Below, piece after piece: positions 12,381 through 24,599 of a stretch of 64,000 bases of DNA. Made by a program: the position numbers and the translations under genes. Where the stretch lies: positions 62,001 through 126,000 of the forward strand of contig NC_090290.1 in the NCBI RefSeq assembly GCF_037392515.1. Direction: 5' to 3'. Under the pieces are notes generated by a model. It saw only the letters and a program-made list of their open reading frames with translations. It was not told the DNA's origin and searched no databases. The number at the start of each line of letters is the position of its first letter. Position 1 is the first letter of the stretch. This DNA comes from Haliotis asinina. Its lineage: Eukaryota > Mollusca > Gastropoda > Lepetellida > Haliotidae.

Positions 12381-14280
12381 CAGGAGTGATTTACCTTGTT
12401 ACAGATGTGACATCATGGACCACTGGTCTAAAGACATGAGCTGTCCTGCACTTTTAAGAGGATGTGTAATAGTTGCATGTTATATAGGACATTATGAGAA
12501 AATGTGTAACATGAAATTTGCAAACAGGGAGAAAAGGTAGAGATCATAGTAAAGTGAGACAAGCAACAGATGAGACACCCAAGGATGCAGATTCTAAAGA
12601 AAAGGAATTTGTTATCTGGAATTGATAATGAAGCTAAGGAAATGCTTGATGGCACAATTACAGTCAGTGTTGGGGGTGTATCTTTAAAGATGTTGATTAC
12701 AGTGGATTGATGTTCAACGTTGTGGGACAGAAAACGTGGAACACTATGAAGAATGATCATATTAAATACACATGTGAGAGAACTACTAGGGACATTATCC
12801 ATATGGGGTAAATGAACCATTGCCAGTGTTGGGTATATTTACCAATGACATTTCTGTGGGTGAAGCAAAGGAAACAAGGCTGAATTTATCATTGTGTAAC
12901 ATGATGGACCTGGGAAAGGATCTATCTCAGGAACTTGGAGTTTTGGCTCTGGGACACAATGTTAATAAGTTGGAATCTCCCAGACACTTTGTAAAAGAAT
13001 TTCCAGACCTGTTTACTGGATTACTCAAGGATTAACAAATGACAATTCCTATTGATGAAACTGTGGAACTAGTGGTATAGCAACTACACAGAGTTCCAGA
13101 TCATCTCGAGAGCAAACCAGAAGACAAGTTAACAGAATTAGGAAACCTTGACATCATAGAAAAAGTTTCAGGACCGAGTGCCACCAACAGTAATTGTACC
13201 TAAACCTGGTGGTGAGGACATTCGGATATGCATAGACAGCAAACAATGGGATAAGATGTGAGACACAATGTAAGACACCAGATGCCTACTATTGATGATG
13301 TATTACAGGATCTTAACCTAAGTGCAGTGTTCAGTAAACTTAATGTGAAGTGGGCATAACATCAGAACAAACTCTCTACAGATTCACGACAAATCACAAC
13401 ATTCAGCAATCACAAGGGTCTTTGCCGGTGCAAAAGACAGATGTTTGGTGTTTGTTGTGCTCAGAAGACTGTCCAGCAAGTATTGCATGGATGTGAAGGT
13501 GTGAATAACATGGATTTCATCGTTGTTCATGTTGCTAATATTGAAAACATGACAGGAAATGGCGAAGGTTCTGTCAGTGTTGCAGGACAAAGAACTGACT
13601 TTGAATCCTGGGAAGTGTCAATTTAGAGTGGAAAAGCTACTGAAACACATCTTATCCAAGAAGGGAGTGAGTCCAGCGGATGATAAAATCAAAGCAGTTC
13701 TCGAAGCTCGAGAACCAACCAACACAAAAGAAATCAGAAGCCTCCTAGGATTAGTCAACTTTAATGCAAGGTATATAGAAAACCTTTCAACTGTGTTGGA
13801 GCCGTTGAGACATCTAACAAGAAGCAATGTGAAGTTTGTTTGAGGACCTGGGTAACATACTTCTTTCAATCAGCTGAAGAAATACTTGACTAGTGCGAAG
13901 GTATGAGGATACTGATAAGAATGTACCAACACAAGTAGCTGCAAGTTCTGTTGGAATTGGAACAGTAGTAGTTCAGAAGCGACAAAGTGTGCACAGAGTC
14001 ATATCTTATCTAAGCAAGAGTTTGTCAGACACTGATAGACGGTATTCAGAAACAGAAAAGGAGGCGCTGGCTGTTGTGTAGGCACGTGAATCAGTACCTA
14101 TATGGTGCACCATTTGAGTTGTTGACAGATCATCGACCGTTGCAATATGATTATACAGTGAAATATATCGAAGGGCAGAATAACATAGCTGGTTATCTGT
14201 CAACCACTCTGTGGGAAGTAGTATTATTAATGGGGTTACTAAATCATCTCAAATATAAGCCTACCATATCAATAACATAG
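12380..14280 (+). mobile_element. Ty3/gypsy retrotransposon, heavily decayed fossil
   Basis: Parts in order are a zinc-knuckle-like cluster (CYRCDIMDHWSKD near 12400), a protease-to-RT linker (KEFPDLFTG near 13000), the RT thumb/connection (LLGLVNFNARYIENLS near 13745) and RNase H (ISYLSKSLSDTDRRYSETEK near 14010). It stops soon after. There are many breaks, more than in the gypsy at 1-4505, so it is the older of the two. Confidence 0.8.
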
Positions 14281-14396
14281 ATCTAGACCCTCTTTCAAAA
14301 ACACGAAAACCAAAATGACACAACCCGTCTCCCTTTAATGGAGCCTTAAAATCTGTAGGGTACTATGAGTTTCGGCAACCCTAGTGCAATGGAAAG

Positions 14397-14805
14397 GTAC
14401 ATGCAGACGAAAAATATACATTGTTTGTAGTCCAGATGAAAAATATACATCATTCATAGATCAGACGAAAAATATTACTCGTTCGTAGTCCGAGGAACAT
14501 GCAGACCAAAAATATGGATCGTTTGTAGTCCACACAAAAACATACATCGTTTGTAGTCCGAGATGCATGCAGACACGAAATATACATTGTTTGTAGTCCG
14601 CACAAAAACATACATCGTTTGTAGTCCGAGATGCATGCAGACACGAAATATACATTGTTTGTAGTCTGATATGCATGCAGACAAAAAACATACGTTTGTA
14701 GTTCGAGGTGCAAGATATATGCGAACAAAAAATATACATTGTTTGTAGTTCGAGGTGCAAGATATATGCAAACAAAAAATATACATCATTTGTAATTGGA
14801 GGTGA
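14397..14805. repeat. Minisatellite with higher-order structure
   Basis: About a dozen imperfect copies of a unit built on AAATATACATNGTTTGTAGTCC with a spacer such as GAGATGCATGCAGACA. Part of the array (about 14530-14660) shows a two-unit period of roughly 70 bp. The open frames on its minus strand (CIFRVCMHLGLQT-like) are translations of the repeat and not genes. Confidence 0.85.
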
Positions 14806-14881
14806 ATATATTTTAGTTCATGTGGATGGGGTCCTGGACTTCACATCGTCTTGTTTGTGTATGGGGTGCACAAACTGTGAA

Positions 14882-15508
14882 TCATCTTGTTTGGTTGATG
14901 TGCAGTGCTTCCAGGAATACCTTCCAGAGAAAAACAGCAGCCAGCAAAAGGTAGGTCCACCTTTGGGCTGTTTCTAGCATCAGCCGCACCTTCTGGATAT
15001 CCAGACGGGTCTCTTCTTGTTCCTCCTCGATGTCTTCTATATTCTTCTCGACTTTTTCCATATCCTCTTGGAGTTCTTCCTGTCCAGCATTGAGAAGATG
15101 TCGACCAACAAATTTGTGGCAGCCTGCAATGTATTTGTGGTTGCTCCACAAGAGCCTCGAGCCTCCCCAAGCGGTTGTAGAAGTCCTGGATGCTGGGCGC
15201 AGTAGGCGGCGGTCCTCAGCAGGCAATACGTTGTCGGTACACGGGGGCAGGATGGTCGCAGGCAATACGCTGCTGGCAGACGTCTCACTAGCGGGCAAGA
15301 TGGCCGAGGGCAAAGCATCTGTGGACACCGGATTTGGAGATTTCTCTCCGGTTGTGTTGTTAGACAGTTCTGTGGCCGCACTCCATATTTTGCGTAGTCA
15401 ATTGGAACGAATACCAAACCGTTGTCTTGTTTCTTGTGCTGGGACTTTTCTACGCATCTTGCAAATCTCCTCCACTTGGTCTTCCGATAGTTGTCTTTTC
15501 AGAGGCAT
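14882..15508 (-). pseudogene. Unassigned ORF: HTH-like N-terminus, coiled coil, C-terminal membrane segment
   Basis: About 208 codons, read from MPLKRQLSEDQVEEI, with one interruption. The first ~45 residues look like a helix-turn-helix (LSEDQVEEICKMRRK, then RQRFGIR, then LRKIW). A Ser/Thr/Pro-rich middle follows. Next comes a strongly charged heptad region (EELQEDMEKVEKNIEDIEEE), then a hydrophobic stretch (YLLLAAVFLWKVFLEAL) at the C-terminus. I do not recognise the family. The HTH suggests DNA binding, as in accessory or transposase-associated proteins. The C-terminal hydrophobic helix would suit membrane or capsid-like anchoring, but both readings are inference. The adjacent minisatellite and satellite give no functional context. 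Confidence 0.4.
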
Positions 15509-15635
15509 TTTGGTTGCAGTACCTATCTACATTCGCACAATTGTCCATATGGAAAACTAGTGCAAACTAGTATACAGACTAGAAAAACTACTGTACAGAA
15601 CAGGCAAACTAGTGCAATCTTTGGTGTTAGTCAAA

Positions 15636-16640
15636 TGGTGGGTAGGGCTTTGTTTCCGGAGCAGAACTCAAAAACTGTTCAATATTTTTCTTCAAAACTT
15701 GGTAGCTATATCAATCAGAACCTCAAGTGGTGCCTTTTGCTATGTACAGGTTTTTGTGATTTATCATTTTCTTTGTGACCCAGTTGAAATGTTTTGGACT
15801 TCGTCTCAAAAGTGATAGGTGTGTTTCGTTTCTGGAGTACATCTAAAAAAATATCTGTCAGCAAAAGTTGGTAGATATATGTGGCAGATCCCAAAGTGGT
15901 GCCTTTTGCTCTTTACAGGTTTTTGTGATTTATTATTTTCTGAGTTTCCATGGAAAATTTTAAGATTTTTTCTCAAAATGGAGGGATGGGCTTCGTTTCT
16001 GAAGCAGACTGTTTGTTATTATTCTGCAAAACTAGGGTCATATACCAATGAGAAGCTAAAATGGTGCTTTTTGTTATTTACAGGTTTTTGTGATTTCTTA
16101 GTTTCTCGGTTTCCATGTAAACAATTTGGACTTAGTATCAAAAGTGAGAGGTGTGTTTTGTTTCCAGAGCACATCTCAAAAAGTTCCTAATATCTGTCAG
16201 CAAAACTGGTGCCTTTTGCTATTTACAGATTTTTGTAATTTAGTATTTTTCCAGTTTCCTTGGAAACGATTCTGACTTCTCAAAATGGAGGGATGGACTT
16301 CGTTTCTGGGGCACAGCTAGAAAACTAATCAATATCTTACAGGAAAACTTGGCAGATATTTGAAGCAGACCACAAAGTGGTGCCTTTTTCTATTTCCAGT
16401 GTTTTGGCATTTTTATTTTTCCTGGTTTGTATTGAAACAATTCTGACTTAGTCTCAAAATGGAGGGATAGACTTTGTTTTCAGAGCACAGCTTAGAAAAA
16501 CATTTCATATCTTTCAACAGATCCGGGCAAATATATGTGACAGATATTGAAGTGGTGCCTTTTGCTTTTTTACAGATACTTGGCATTTATATTTTTCATG
16601 ACTTCCATGGAAACGATTCAAACTTAATCTAAGAAAACAT
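15636..16640. repeat. Diverged ~170-bp satellite, about six copies
   Basis: The anchor GTGGTGCCTTTTGCT with downstream TACAGGTTTTTGTGATTT recurs at about 15727, 15896, 16061, 16206, 16377 and 16552 (spacings 169, 165, 145, 171, 175). Each unit also carries CTCAAAATGGAGGGATGG and TTTCTGGAGCA-like blocks. Copies differ considerably, so the array is old. Open frames across it are incidental. Confidence 0.85.
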
Positions 16641-17350
16641 CAAGTAACTGTTGGATGATTTGTCCTTTCAAATATGTGGGGGCCGGGGGTATATGTCTTC
16701 TTCTGATGACTTTTGCTTCTTTAACTAGTTTGACATAAGCTTCATCATGTAGTAGTGAGTTACCAAAATCCTTTGCCTCTTTGTGTTTCAGATAAAGAGA
16801 GTGTTATTGAAATAAGTGAATTGTCTGAATCCATGCTAGGTAGTATATCTGTATTTAGCTTACTTTTTTAAAGATTATGAGACGCCAAATGCACCTGTTT
16901 AAAAGGAAATGGCTGGCGCCAGATATGGATCATCTTCACAAGGATGTGCTTCCCTCCAAGGTTCCTTCAGGTCTAGAAGTTCAATGATACTATAAACTTT
17001 TCTCGTGCTTTGGGGTTGTTAATATTCTTATAGTAAAATGTATCCTTTTTTTTGCCCAATACTAAATTCTAGATTCCAGTCTTCCAGAAAATTTGATGGT
17101 ATTGTCAAAACATATGGCAATACCCCTTGCATAACTTTTGTATGAGCTCATGTAGCATTGATTATATATCCCCATTGGTGTATTATACATTGTTCTTGGT
17201 TCTTTGAGGAAGGAGTTTCTTGAAGGGAGTAAACTGTTGCTCTTTTATGTAGGAATTTCCTTTTAAATGCATTATTCAATTCCCTACAGTTTTAGGACAT
17301 TATCTTTAATTTCTTTCCTTCACCCATTGTCTAGATGTTCGATTCTCCAA
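16640..17350. other. Spacer, no gene seen
   Basis: AT-rich sequence without recognisable coding, RNA or repeat structure. Confidence 0.45.
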
Positions 17351-17353
17351 GGT

Positions 17354-18435
17354 ATGGTAGTAACTCTGTTAGCTGCCAGGTAGATGACGTTTTCCTGACA
17401 GAATCCCGCACCTGGGATGGCGTGTCCTTACCCGAACTATGGTATACCCCCGTACTTCGGTCCTGATGATAGGGGATGTGCGAGAGGTACAATGTCAGTA
17501 CCTGGGGGCCCTTGGAGTTTACAACCACAAGACGATGATCTTCATTTAATGGTTTATTTAAACTAACTGTGTTGCTGATCAACCCACTCCATGGTCACTC
17601 TACAAGACTTCAGCCGCAAAGCTTCCGTCGTAAGCCGAATGCTGGTGCCTTTTAAGATAGATTTTTAGACGATTCCTTGTGACCAAACACCAAGAGTGTG
17701 AGTGCACCAGACTCCCGACTCTGGACTTTGGTACCGCTTAAAACTGGGTCCCTACATCACATCCAACCCTCTTCTTTTTGCCCATGGGTCAACAACCCCT
17801 AACCCTGCATACTTTTTCACTCCCCCCTCCTTATTCCGTACCCCCAATGCCATATTTGTGAGGCTGCGAGGTGGATTCCAAGAAACTCAATGTTTCTACC
17901 TCCTAACCATATATGTCTCGTGGAATACTACGAACTGCTGCCGAGGTCGGTGGACAAGTGGCTCCATCTGGACAGTACCGTCACTTTCCCTTTACCTACT
18001 CTATCAACCATCTAGACTTGCCCCCAATAAGCTCTGACGACTTACTTTCGTGCTTATTTCCTCTGCAGCCGATTACCAACCTCTCTTACCCTGTTTATGT
18101 TTTCTACATCACAGGCCTTTATTTATCATTTCCCATTCTAAATATACTATTAGAACACCTTGATCACTTATTATTTATAATATCATCCCTAGATTTAAAT
18201 ATTATAACCACAATCATAATTCCTCGGCCATGATTATTATAACAAAATCATAATTCCATGCCTCTGATACGATCCCCCTCTGACGGAGAGTGTGTCCCCA
18301 CACACTAAAGAACTGTGATGTCGAGAGCCTTTATCAGCGATCCTGTTAGTTTGGCATTCTGCCTATTCTTGTTGTGACCATGGAGTTAATTGTTCACAAC
18401 CATATAATACAGGTTACAACATTATAAACCAACAA
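17354..18435. repeat. Dispersed repeat X, copy A (left part)
   Basis: About 900 bp from ATGGTAGTAACTCTGTTAGC matches 49500-50412 with only scattered differences plus a ~20-bp indel near 17520/49667. The distal ~210 bp (18225-18435, with CCTCTGACGGAGAGTGTG) recurs at 28928-29150. Two overlapping open frames on the plus strand occur in both copies but resemble nothing I know. X may be part of a larger retroelement, but I cannot name it. Confidence 0.8.
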
Positions 18436-18605
18436 TTCGTACATGATAATATATATATATATAACACGGGAGTATGCCTCTGATACGATTACTTTAATGT
18501 ACAAGGAGAAACATTCAATAATGCATAAAACTTTAAAACATTTTCTTACAGTTGAGAGTAGGTATTTTTCAGAAATAAACATTGAAATATAAACACGAGT
18601 AGATT

Positions 18606-18990
18606 CACAGCAAAAATAACCTGGTTTCCGCAGTGCGGAAACCTGATGGAAAGTGGACTGAAACTTAAGTTTCCACCAAGAATCCAGTGAGTTTCCGTTC
18701 TTTTACACTGAGTTTCCGCAATGACGGAAACTTTCAATTACCCACTTTCTAAGGGTTTCCGCACGGTATCCGTTACCCATGCTCCAACAAGTTTCCGTCG
18801 AGTTTCAGTTAAGTTAGAGATCCATCAGGTTTCCGCAGGGTTTCAGTCACCAAGACTCCATCAGGTTTCCGCAGAGTTTCAGTTATCAGGACTCCATCAG
18901 GTTTCCACAGAGTTTCAGTTACAAACTGACCTACATAGTTTCCGCAGAGTTTCTGTTGCCAGAAAACTTTCCACAGCATTTCATTTACTC
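18606..18990. repeat. Transposon 1 left TIR and subterminal array
   Basis: More than fifteen GTTTCC/GTTTCAG/GGAAAC motifs are packed into ~390 bp. The TIR itself contains a near-perfect palindrome (GGTTTCCGCA, then TGCGGAAACC). From about 18815 the array becomes regular, with a ~37-bp unit CCATCAGGTTTCCGCAGAGT and so on. Such subterminal clusters are transposase-accessory binding sites in plant CACTA elements; a similar role here is inference. Confidence 0.85.
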
Positions 18991-19614
18991 GGGTCACAGG
19001 AGTCATTCAATGTGTGTCATTGCATAAAACATTCTTGTTACTCCTGGTTGGCAAAGACAATATAAGGAGTTTATGTACAATCATCGAGTATACAGAAAGA
19101 AAAACAAAAGATACAATAAGATTCACTGTTTTATTTTCAGACAAATATGGATCAAACATATATCTAATAAATAATAAAAAGATATAGCACTAGATAACAG
19201 ATCAACATTTGTAACTTATGACAAAAATATTTCTAAAAACATGCTATAACAGTTGCATCCCTTGACTCCTCCTGCACCTCCTTACGCTGACACAGAAAAA
19301 CACACCCCAGTCAGTCAATGCTAAACATATAATAACACACACCATGCAATACAATACAACAATGAAATGAAATGCAATAAAGAACTTAGGTTAGTACAAA
19401 AAATGTATTTAAAGTAAATAAAGGTCTCTTTGAAAATAGATAAAAATTAAGATTGAATAAAATTGTATTAATTGAAATACAATCAGAATATCAAAACTAT
19501 TAAAGTTTTACATTGAGAATAATTCAATTTTAATTGATCACAGATAAAATTGCGTTCATGTGATCGATTAGCTATTTACTAGCCCACTTGGGCATCCTTC
19601 AGCGGATATCTCTG

Positions 19615-22255
19615 TCATTCTGGTTGGATGCCGCATCCTGGTCTTAGCTTGTTGGCCTTAGCTTTGGTGGTGGCGTTGAAAATTGTGGTTGAGTCCAGTG
19701 CAGACGTCTTGAGTTTAGATTCCCAAGTAAAGGGGTAAGAGAGCAATAAATTGGCATCTTCTTCATCACTCACAACTAGTGAAGTCATTTCCAAGGTAAG
19801 TATAGTTGAAACCCTTTCCTTTCGTCGATCTGGCCAGTCAATAGTTTTCAGGCTTTTCATGCGCAGTGCAATTTTCTGAAAATTAAACAAAAATCAATCA
19901 ACAGATAAACCATAATGCCAAGATGGATTGCAAGTTATTAAAAAGGAAGTGTCGTGAAAAATCATTTACTTTATTAATCACCCCAACACAAGTTAAGCAG
20001 TTCATCACATTTAATGACATATCCTATTTTCTTATGGACACACAATCTGTTGCTCGGAAGTGACATGTAGTCACTGAAGTGTAGTAACATGTTTATATGT
20101 CATCATTAACTGACTTGATTCTTATGTTATGATTTATGAAATTATGATCTGAATCATGTGTTACATATCTTAAGAATGTAAAAAGCAATAATCCATAAAC
20201 GTTTTAAATGTATATTTCCGGAACTTAGAATCTGTCATCAGACATTGTAATGAGAAGAGTTGCTACATGTTAATATTCGAATATACTTACGGATTTTTTG
20301 GGGTTTTTTTTTGTTTTGTTTTTTTGCTGCTGCTGTTCTGTGTGACACTTTCTTTCCGGTTTCTTGTCTACCGAGATCATCACGCCTGTTCCGCCACACT
20401 CTACAAAGCGCTTCTGAAAATAAATGTTTAAAGTACTATACAGCATGTTTCACACATTTCAGTTCATCTGTTAGGCAAAGGTATTTATATATGCCATGCT
20501 GGCTGGGTTACTGAAGTTAACACCCATAAATCTGTCTTTACACTATTAATTAAATCATTAGCTATTTATAATGACAGGCAGGTGAGTAAAAATTAAAGTG
20601 ATATAGTCACTTGTTTCTTTGACTACTATATTCATAGAGTCCTCGTCATCGGCTTTACTGAAATAAAAACAAATGTCATTTTCCTTGCACTTCATTCAAT
20701 CATGCATCCAACACAATGTCTAATTAAAATTAAAGATCGTCAGTGAAAATTATACAACCAAGTAAACTACAGATTTATCACTTTGAATACATATATTGTT
20801 ATGAAAGTTTACCATTTTTTAGTTAAATGATTTGAAATAACCTCCAAAAAGGCTAACCATCCTTTGTGTTATTTCATGCAAATTCTATATACATCCTGTT
20901 TGCCAAAGTTATGCAACCGGTAAGTGAACAACTGACATAAAGATCATGATAAAAGAAGTTTATTTATATCACATGACATAACCTTGCAGCAATTAAGCAT
21001 TGTAAAATCAAGGGGTCAGTTTGATGGCAATTTCACACAGGTGTAATGTTAAACTGATTTAGTTTACCGGCTATTCAATTCCATTTGCAAATGATACTTT
21101 CATGTTTTTTTTTCATTTTGAGAAAACGTACGTAGGGAAGTGAATAAATGAAATATTCAAAGTGAAATTACCTAGTAACATGAGCACATACCTTCGATAG
21201 ACAAGGGTGATCGTCCAGGAGCAGTCGTGTCAAGATTTTTCTCACAACAGCCTGAAAGATTAAATCAAATACGTTAAATATAACAGGTATATATATAACA
21301 GGTATATATATGATTAAGCTCAACACATATGTATTGAATTACTGACAAATTACATGAAATTTCAAATGTATCCTACGCAAAGCTAACAGTTTCTTATATG
21401 AATTTAGTGTTTGCCTCAAATAGTTCAGAAACACAACTGACCCCTCTGAGCGAATTTGGGGGTAAACAATTTAATTTCACTAATGATCCAGGATTGCATT
21501 TAAGAAACTACACCGAAATGTTGCATTGTAAAAGCCCATCATTTTTATCATTCTTTAAAATATATCTGAATTGGTGAAATATATCTTGCAATACCCAGTA
21601 CACTCATGAGTGAACCACTACATATGGCGGATCTTTGTGATGCAGATCGTAATTCATCCCCACTCCCCAACACCTTTTGTACAAGTGTTAACCGAGTTGC
21701 AACGCAAAAATTTCATTCACTAATGATCCAGGATTAACAGGAGCACCAAAATCAAAAGTCTGCTCCTTTAAACTTAAATAAATACTTGTGGTTAGTACTA
21801 AGATAGTTACTTACAAATACAAGCTTGGTGTATTCTATACCATGTCGATCTATTGAAATGAAATATAAAAAAACTTATTTTTCAGGCCTATTTTACTTAG
21901 ATTTTACGATAACATTTAAAAATAATACGAGCGAAAATATGCATTCGCGGGATAAACTTTAGAATCTATCCGGATTTCAGTCATTGACGCAATAATTCTT
22001 AAAACGTTATTTGACAATAAAAAAAAACCTCGGTCTTACCTGACACATCCGAGGTACTCCGAGTTCCTCGCATCCGTTCTCTGCTTTCTTCTCCAAGTCG
22101 CGAATTCTTTCGTCGAGTGCTTTTTGGGAAAGTGAGGTGGCCGTGGCAAAGTTTACACGACGCAGCCATCTTATGCTTAAAGTTTTGAAAATAATTGCTA
22201 GGAAAACAAATTTGTTCCTACCCGCCAAACAAGATGGCGTCTCGCTAACACTCAC
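19615..22255 (-). CDS. Four-exon, 219-aa gene carried by transposon 1
   Basis: Coding exons read 22255-22040, 21251-21192, 20413-20291 and 19875-19615. All introns are GT-AG (donors GTAAGA, GTATGT, GTAAGT; acceptors TTTCAG/TTTTCAG) and all are phase 0. The joined frame has no stop until TGA at 19615-19617. The N-terminus (MSVSETPSCLAG) leads into a basic stretch and a short coiled coil (ALDERIRDLEKKAENG). The middle is Lys/Gln-rich low complexity. The C-terminal ~85 residues contain RKERVSTILTLEMTS, SDEED and YPFTWES. I do not recognise the family; the tail resembles a motif I have seen in uncharacterised invertebrate proteins near DNA transposons, but this is memory only. The start is the first ATG in a CpG-rich 5' region facing the plus-strand gene. 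Good splice logic argues that it is, or recently was, expressed. Confidence 0.65.
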
Positions 22256-22482
22256 GGGAAATACACAGCTTTGTCATTGTTTTTTTAAAAATAAATCTAA
22301 TGTGACCATTTGACAGTAGATTTCCGCGTTCTACAACAAAAGAAGAGGGTACTCCCTGTTGTGAGTTGTTTTTGTAACAATTAGATAGTCTCGCGTGGAC
22401 GTGATCCTGTCGCCATTCGTTTATTTGTTTACATTGCCGACATCAAAGGGGAGTGTGAAAAGTGGAATTCAGCGGATTGAAT
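22256..22482. promoter_or_regulatory. Putative bidirectional promoter of transposon 1
   Basis: The stretch lies between the minus-strand ATG at 22255 and a plus-strand first-exon donor (GAAT|GTAAGT at 22483). It is locally richer in CpG than the introns around it and lacks an obvious TATA box. The role is inferred from the divergent exon layout. Confidence 0.4.
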
Positions 22483-22644
22483 GTAAGTACTCAAAGTGAC
22501 AACAGTGGGCAGTTATGGTTTTAGCAGTCTTTTCAGTTTTTTAGCGTCACTGATTGTTTTTTCTCAGTGTCAAGCATCAATATGTAGGCCTTGTGATTAT
22601 TAACAGTGATTAATTGTGAAAACGTGTTCACCTTCCTTTAACAG

Positions 22645-24297
22645 GCCCGAGTCCTACTGATTTAGCACTCATGGGAAACTTTATTGTGGCAAATAAGTTA
22701 TTTTCTAAGATCCTGTCAGGAGAAGGTAGTATCCGGATATATTTCTACTGGATGGACCCCCCCCTCCCCACGTACCATGTAAGTAATTTACGCACAGTGC
22801 TCACGGGGGTTAGAAATATTAACATTGTTTGCTCTTCTCAGTTATACACCCAGATCTACTATCCCTATCTACCCTTTACGTTAACTTGATGAATACCTTT
22901 ACTACTATTAATAATATAATTTGGTGATGTGTCAAAATTTCTTTCAAACCTTAATTCATTTGACAATGTGAATGAAGAATAAAGTACAATCCCACTGACC
23001 CTTTGGTTATGATTTGTACATGCATAATTTCTGTAGACTATTCGTGGCACTTTCTGCTGCAGGGACACAGTTCTTTGTGGACATTGCGACAAGTAATTGT
23101 CAAGAAAGACAGCCTAAAATCACGAGAAATAAGTTTCTGAAATATGGTTGGTTTCTACAATATTTGTTTTAACATGGGTACCCAGAGATATTCCGTATAT
23201 ATGTCTTCGTTATATCTATTCATATAATCTGTACTCCAGAAATATTTCAACCAAGTCACATCATACATTTATTAGTTCATCAAATTATCTAGTATCTTAT
23301 GTTCTGTGACAGTTCTGTGTATTCAGTTGTCCCAGTTAATCAGTTTGATTTGATATTTGTTTTATAACCATTAAAACCTTGTCCATCAGTACATGTTGCA
23401 TGTGTTAGCCCTACAATGCATTGACATTATCATCACACCTCAAGTTTCATATTTCTGAAGGAATCATTGTGTCAGTTATTTGATTTACAGATATGGATTG
23501 TGGACCAACAAACTCGGAGAATGACAAGACGCCTTCATTGGTATTTATAATTCACGCTATATTATCTGTTATATGCCCGGTAAGGGAATCTCTATTATAA
23601 CAATATTATTCATATAGCTTTATAATGAAGCAGACACTATGTAAGTGCATACAACAAACCTTTTTGACCTCACTCAAAGTGTAAAGCGTAATATATACAT
23701 ATATTTTAAATTCCAGGAGAAATACGGCTTTTCTGTCCTCACTGCCAGACGTCTGTTTCAAGAAAAACACGTTATCTCCATCTCCGTAACGACAAGATGT
23801 TTGTTTGTTTGTAAAGATTTTTCGGGTGAATGACAAATGTTTCATCAGGTAAGTCATCCAAGAATTTTTAGATTTCACTAAAATCGAGTTTGCACTGTCA
23901 CTTTGCTATCCATGTTTAATATATTTAATGTATGTATCATACATGTAACTGTAATAACTGAAAGTGAGCAAATGGTAATACGTATTTAATATTTGTAATA
24001 CATGTTATCTGCATTATCATATATATTGCTGTGTTTCATTCATTGGAAATGTTAAGATTTTACAAGCTTTTCTTCAGTGAATTGTCTTTCAGTTGAATTG
24101 ATGATTCAAACTGAATGTCCTTTTCCTTTCCAGACACTGACAGTGACCAAGATATTAACAGCACATTCAAGGTTTGCGAGCTATTACCACCACAATGTGA
24201 GAGCCTGATTGATTCGGATTCAGATGTTTCGCCAGATATTAACCAGGACTCGCATACACCAACAAACATCTACAGAAGAACAAAGCACTTTGTGTAG
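22645..24297 (+). pseudogene. Decayed multi-exon gene with CPHC finger, plus strand of transposon 1
   Basis: Exon-like blocks with good splice sites are 22645-22778, 23491-23540, 23717-23848 (CAG|GTAAGT donor) and 24134-24297 (ends KHFV then TAG). An untranslated first exon probably ends at 22482. In one frame the third block reads LFCPHCQTSVSRKTRYLHLR, a Cys2-x11-His finger. The same frame continues as MTNVSS across the splice into DTDSDQDINSTFK, an acidic stretch. A finger followed by Ser/Asp-rich sequence resembles the N-terminus of animal EnSpm transposases as I recall them. That frame has TAA and TGA stops between the finger and the acidic part, near a TTTG microsatellite. The phases of the upstream blocks do not all agree. 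I therefore call it a broken or misread gene. Confidence 0.35.
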
Positions 24298-24599
24298 TGA
24301 CTAGCTCGTCTTCATTCAGTGTGCCAACTTCCTGAGCAATGCTTGTGTGGAGAGAATTCTGTTACTCTTCTCTGAGCGCGCCAGTTTCTTAATACAGCGA
24401 ATTGTGTACTACTGCAACTGCCCTGTTGCATTAAAATGTGACCTTTTCTAAGAAATGAAACAGTTGAATCATAACATTTCCAGAGTTTGTTTTTTGTTCA
24501 GATAAATATGTAATAAATATAACAAGATAATACAACATATTTCAGCTTTCTAAACTAACCGAACTCTCATTGTCATCTTCCTTGTACAAAAACCTAGCG

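Noticed and set aside
14450-14789. Cys-rich minus-strand proteins of ~100 codons
   Set aside because: Three overlapping frames over a minisatellite; all are repeat translations.
17702-18233. Two conserved plus-strand ORFs in repeat X
   Set aside because: They overlap in different frames, are present in both copies simply because the DNA is duplicated, and resemble no protein I know.
20625-20665. Extra minus-strand exon in the 219-aa gene
   Set aside because: An acceptor-like TTTCAG is present, but the following TAA would stop the frame and no good donor follows.
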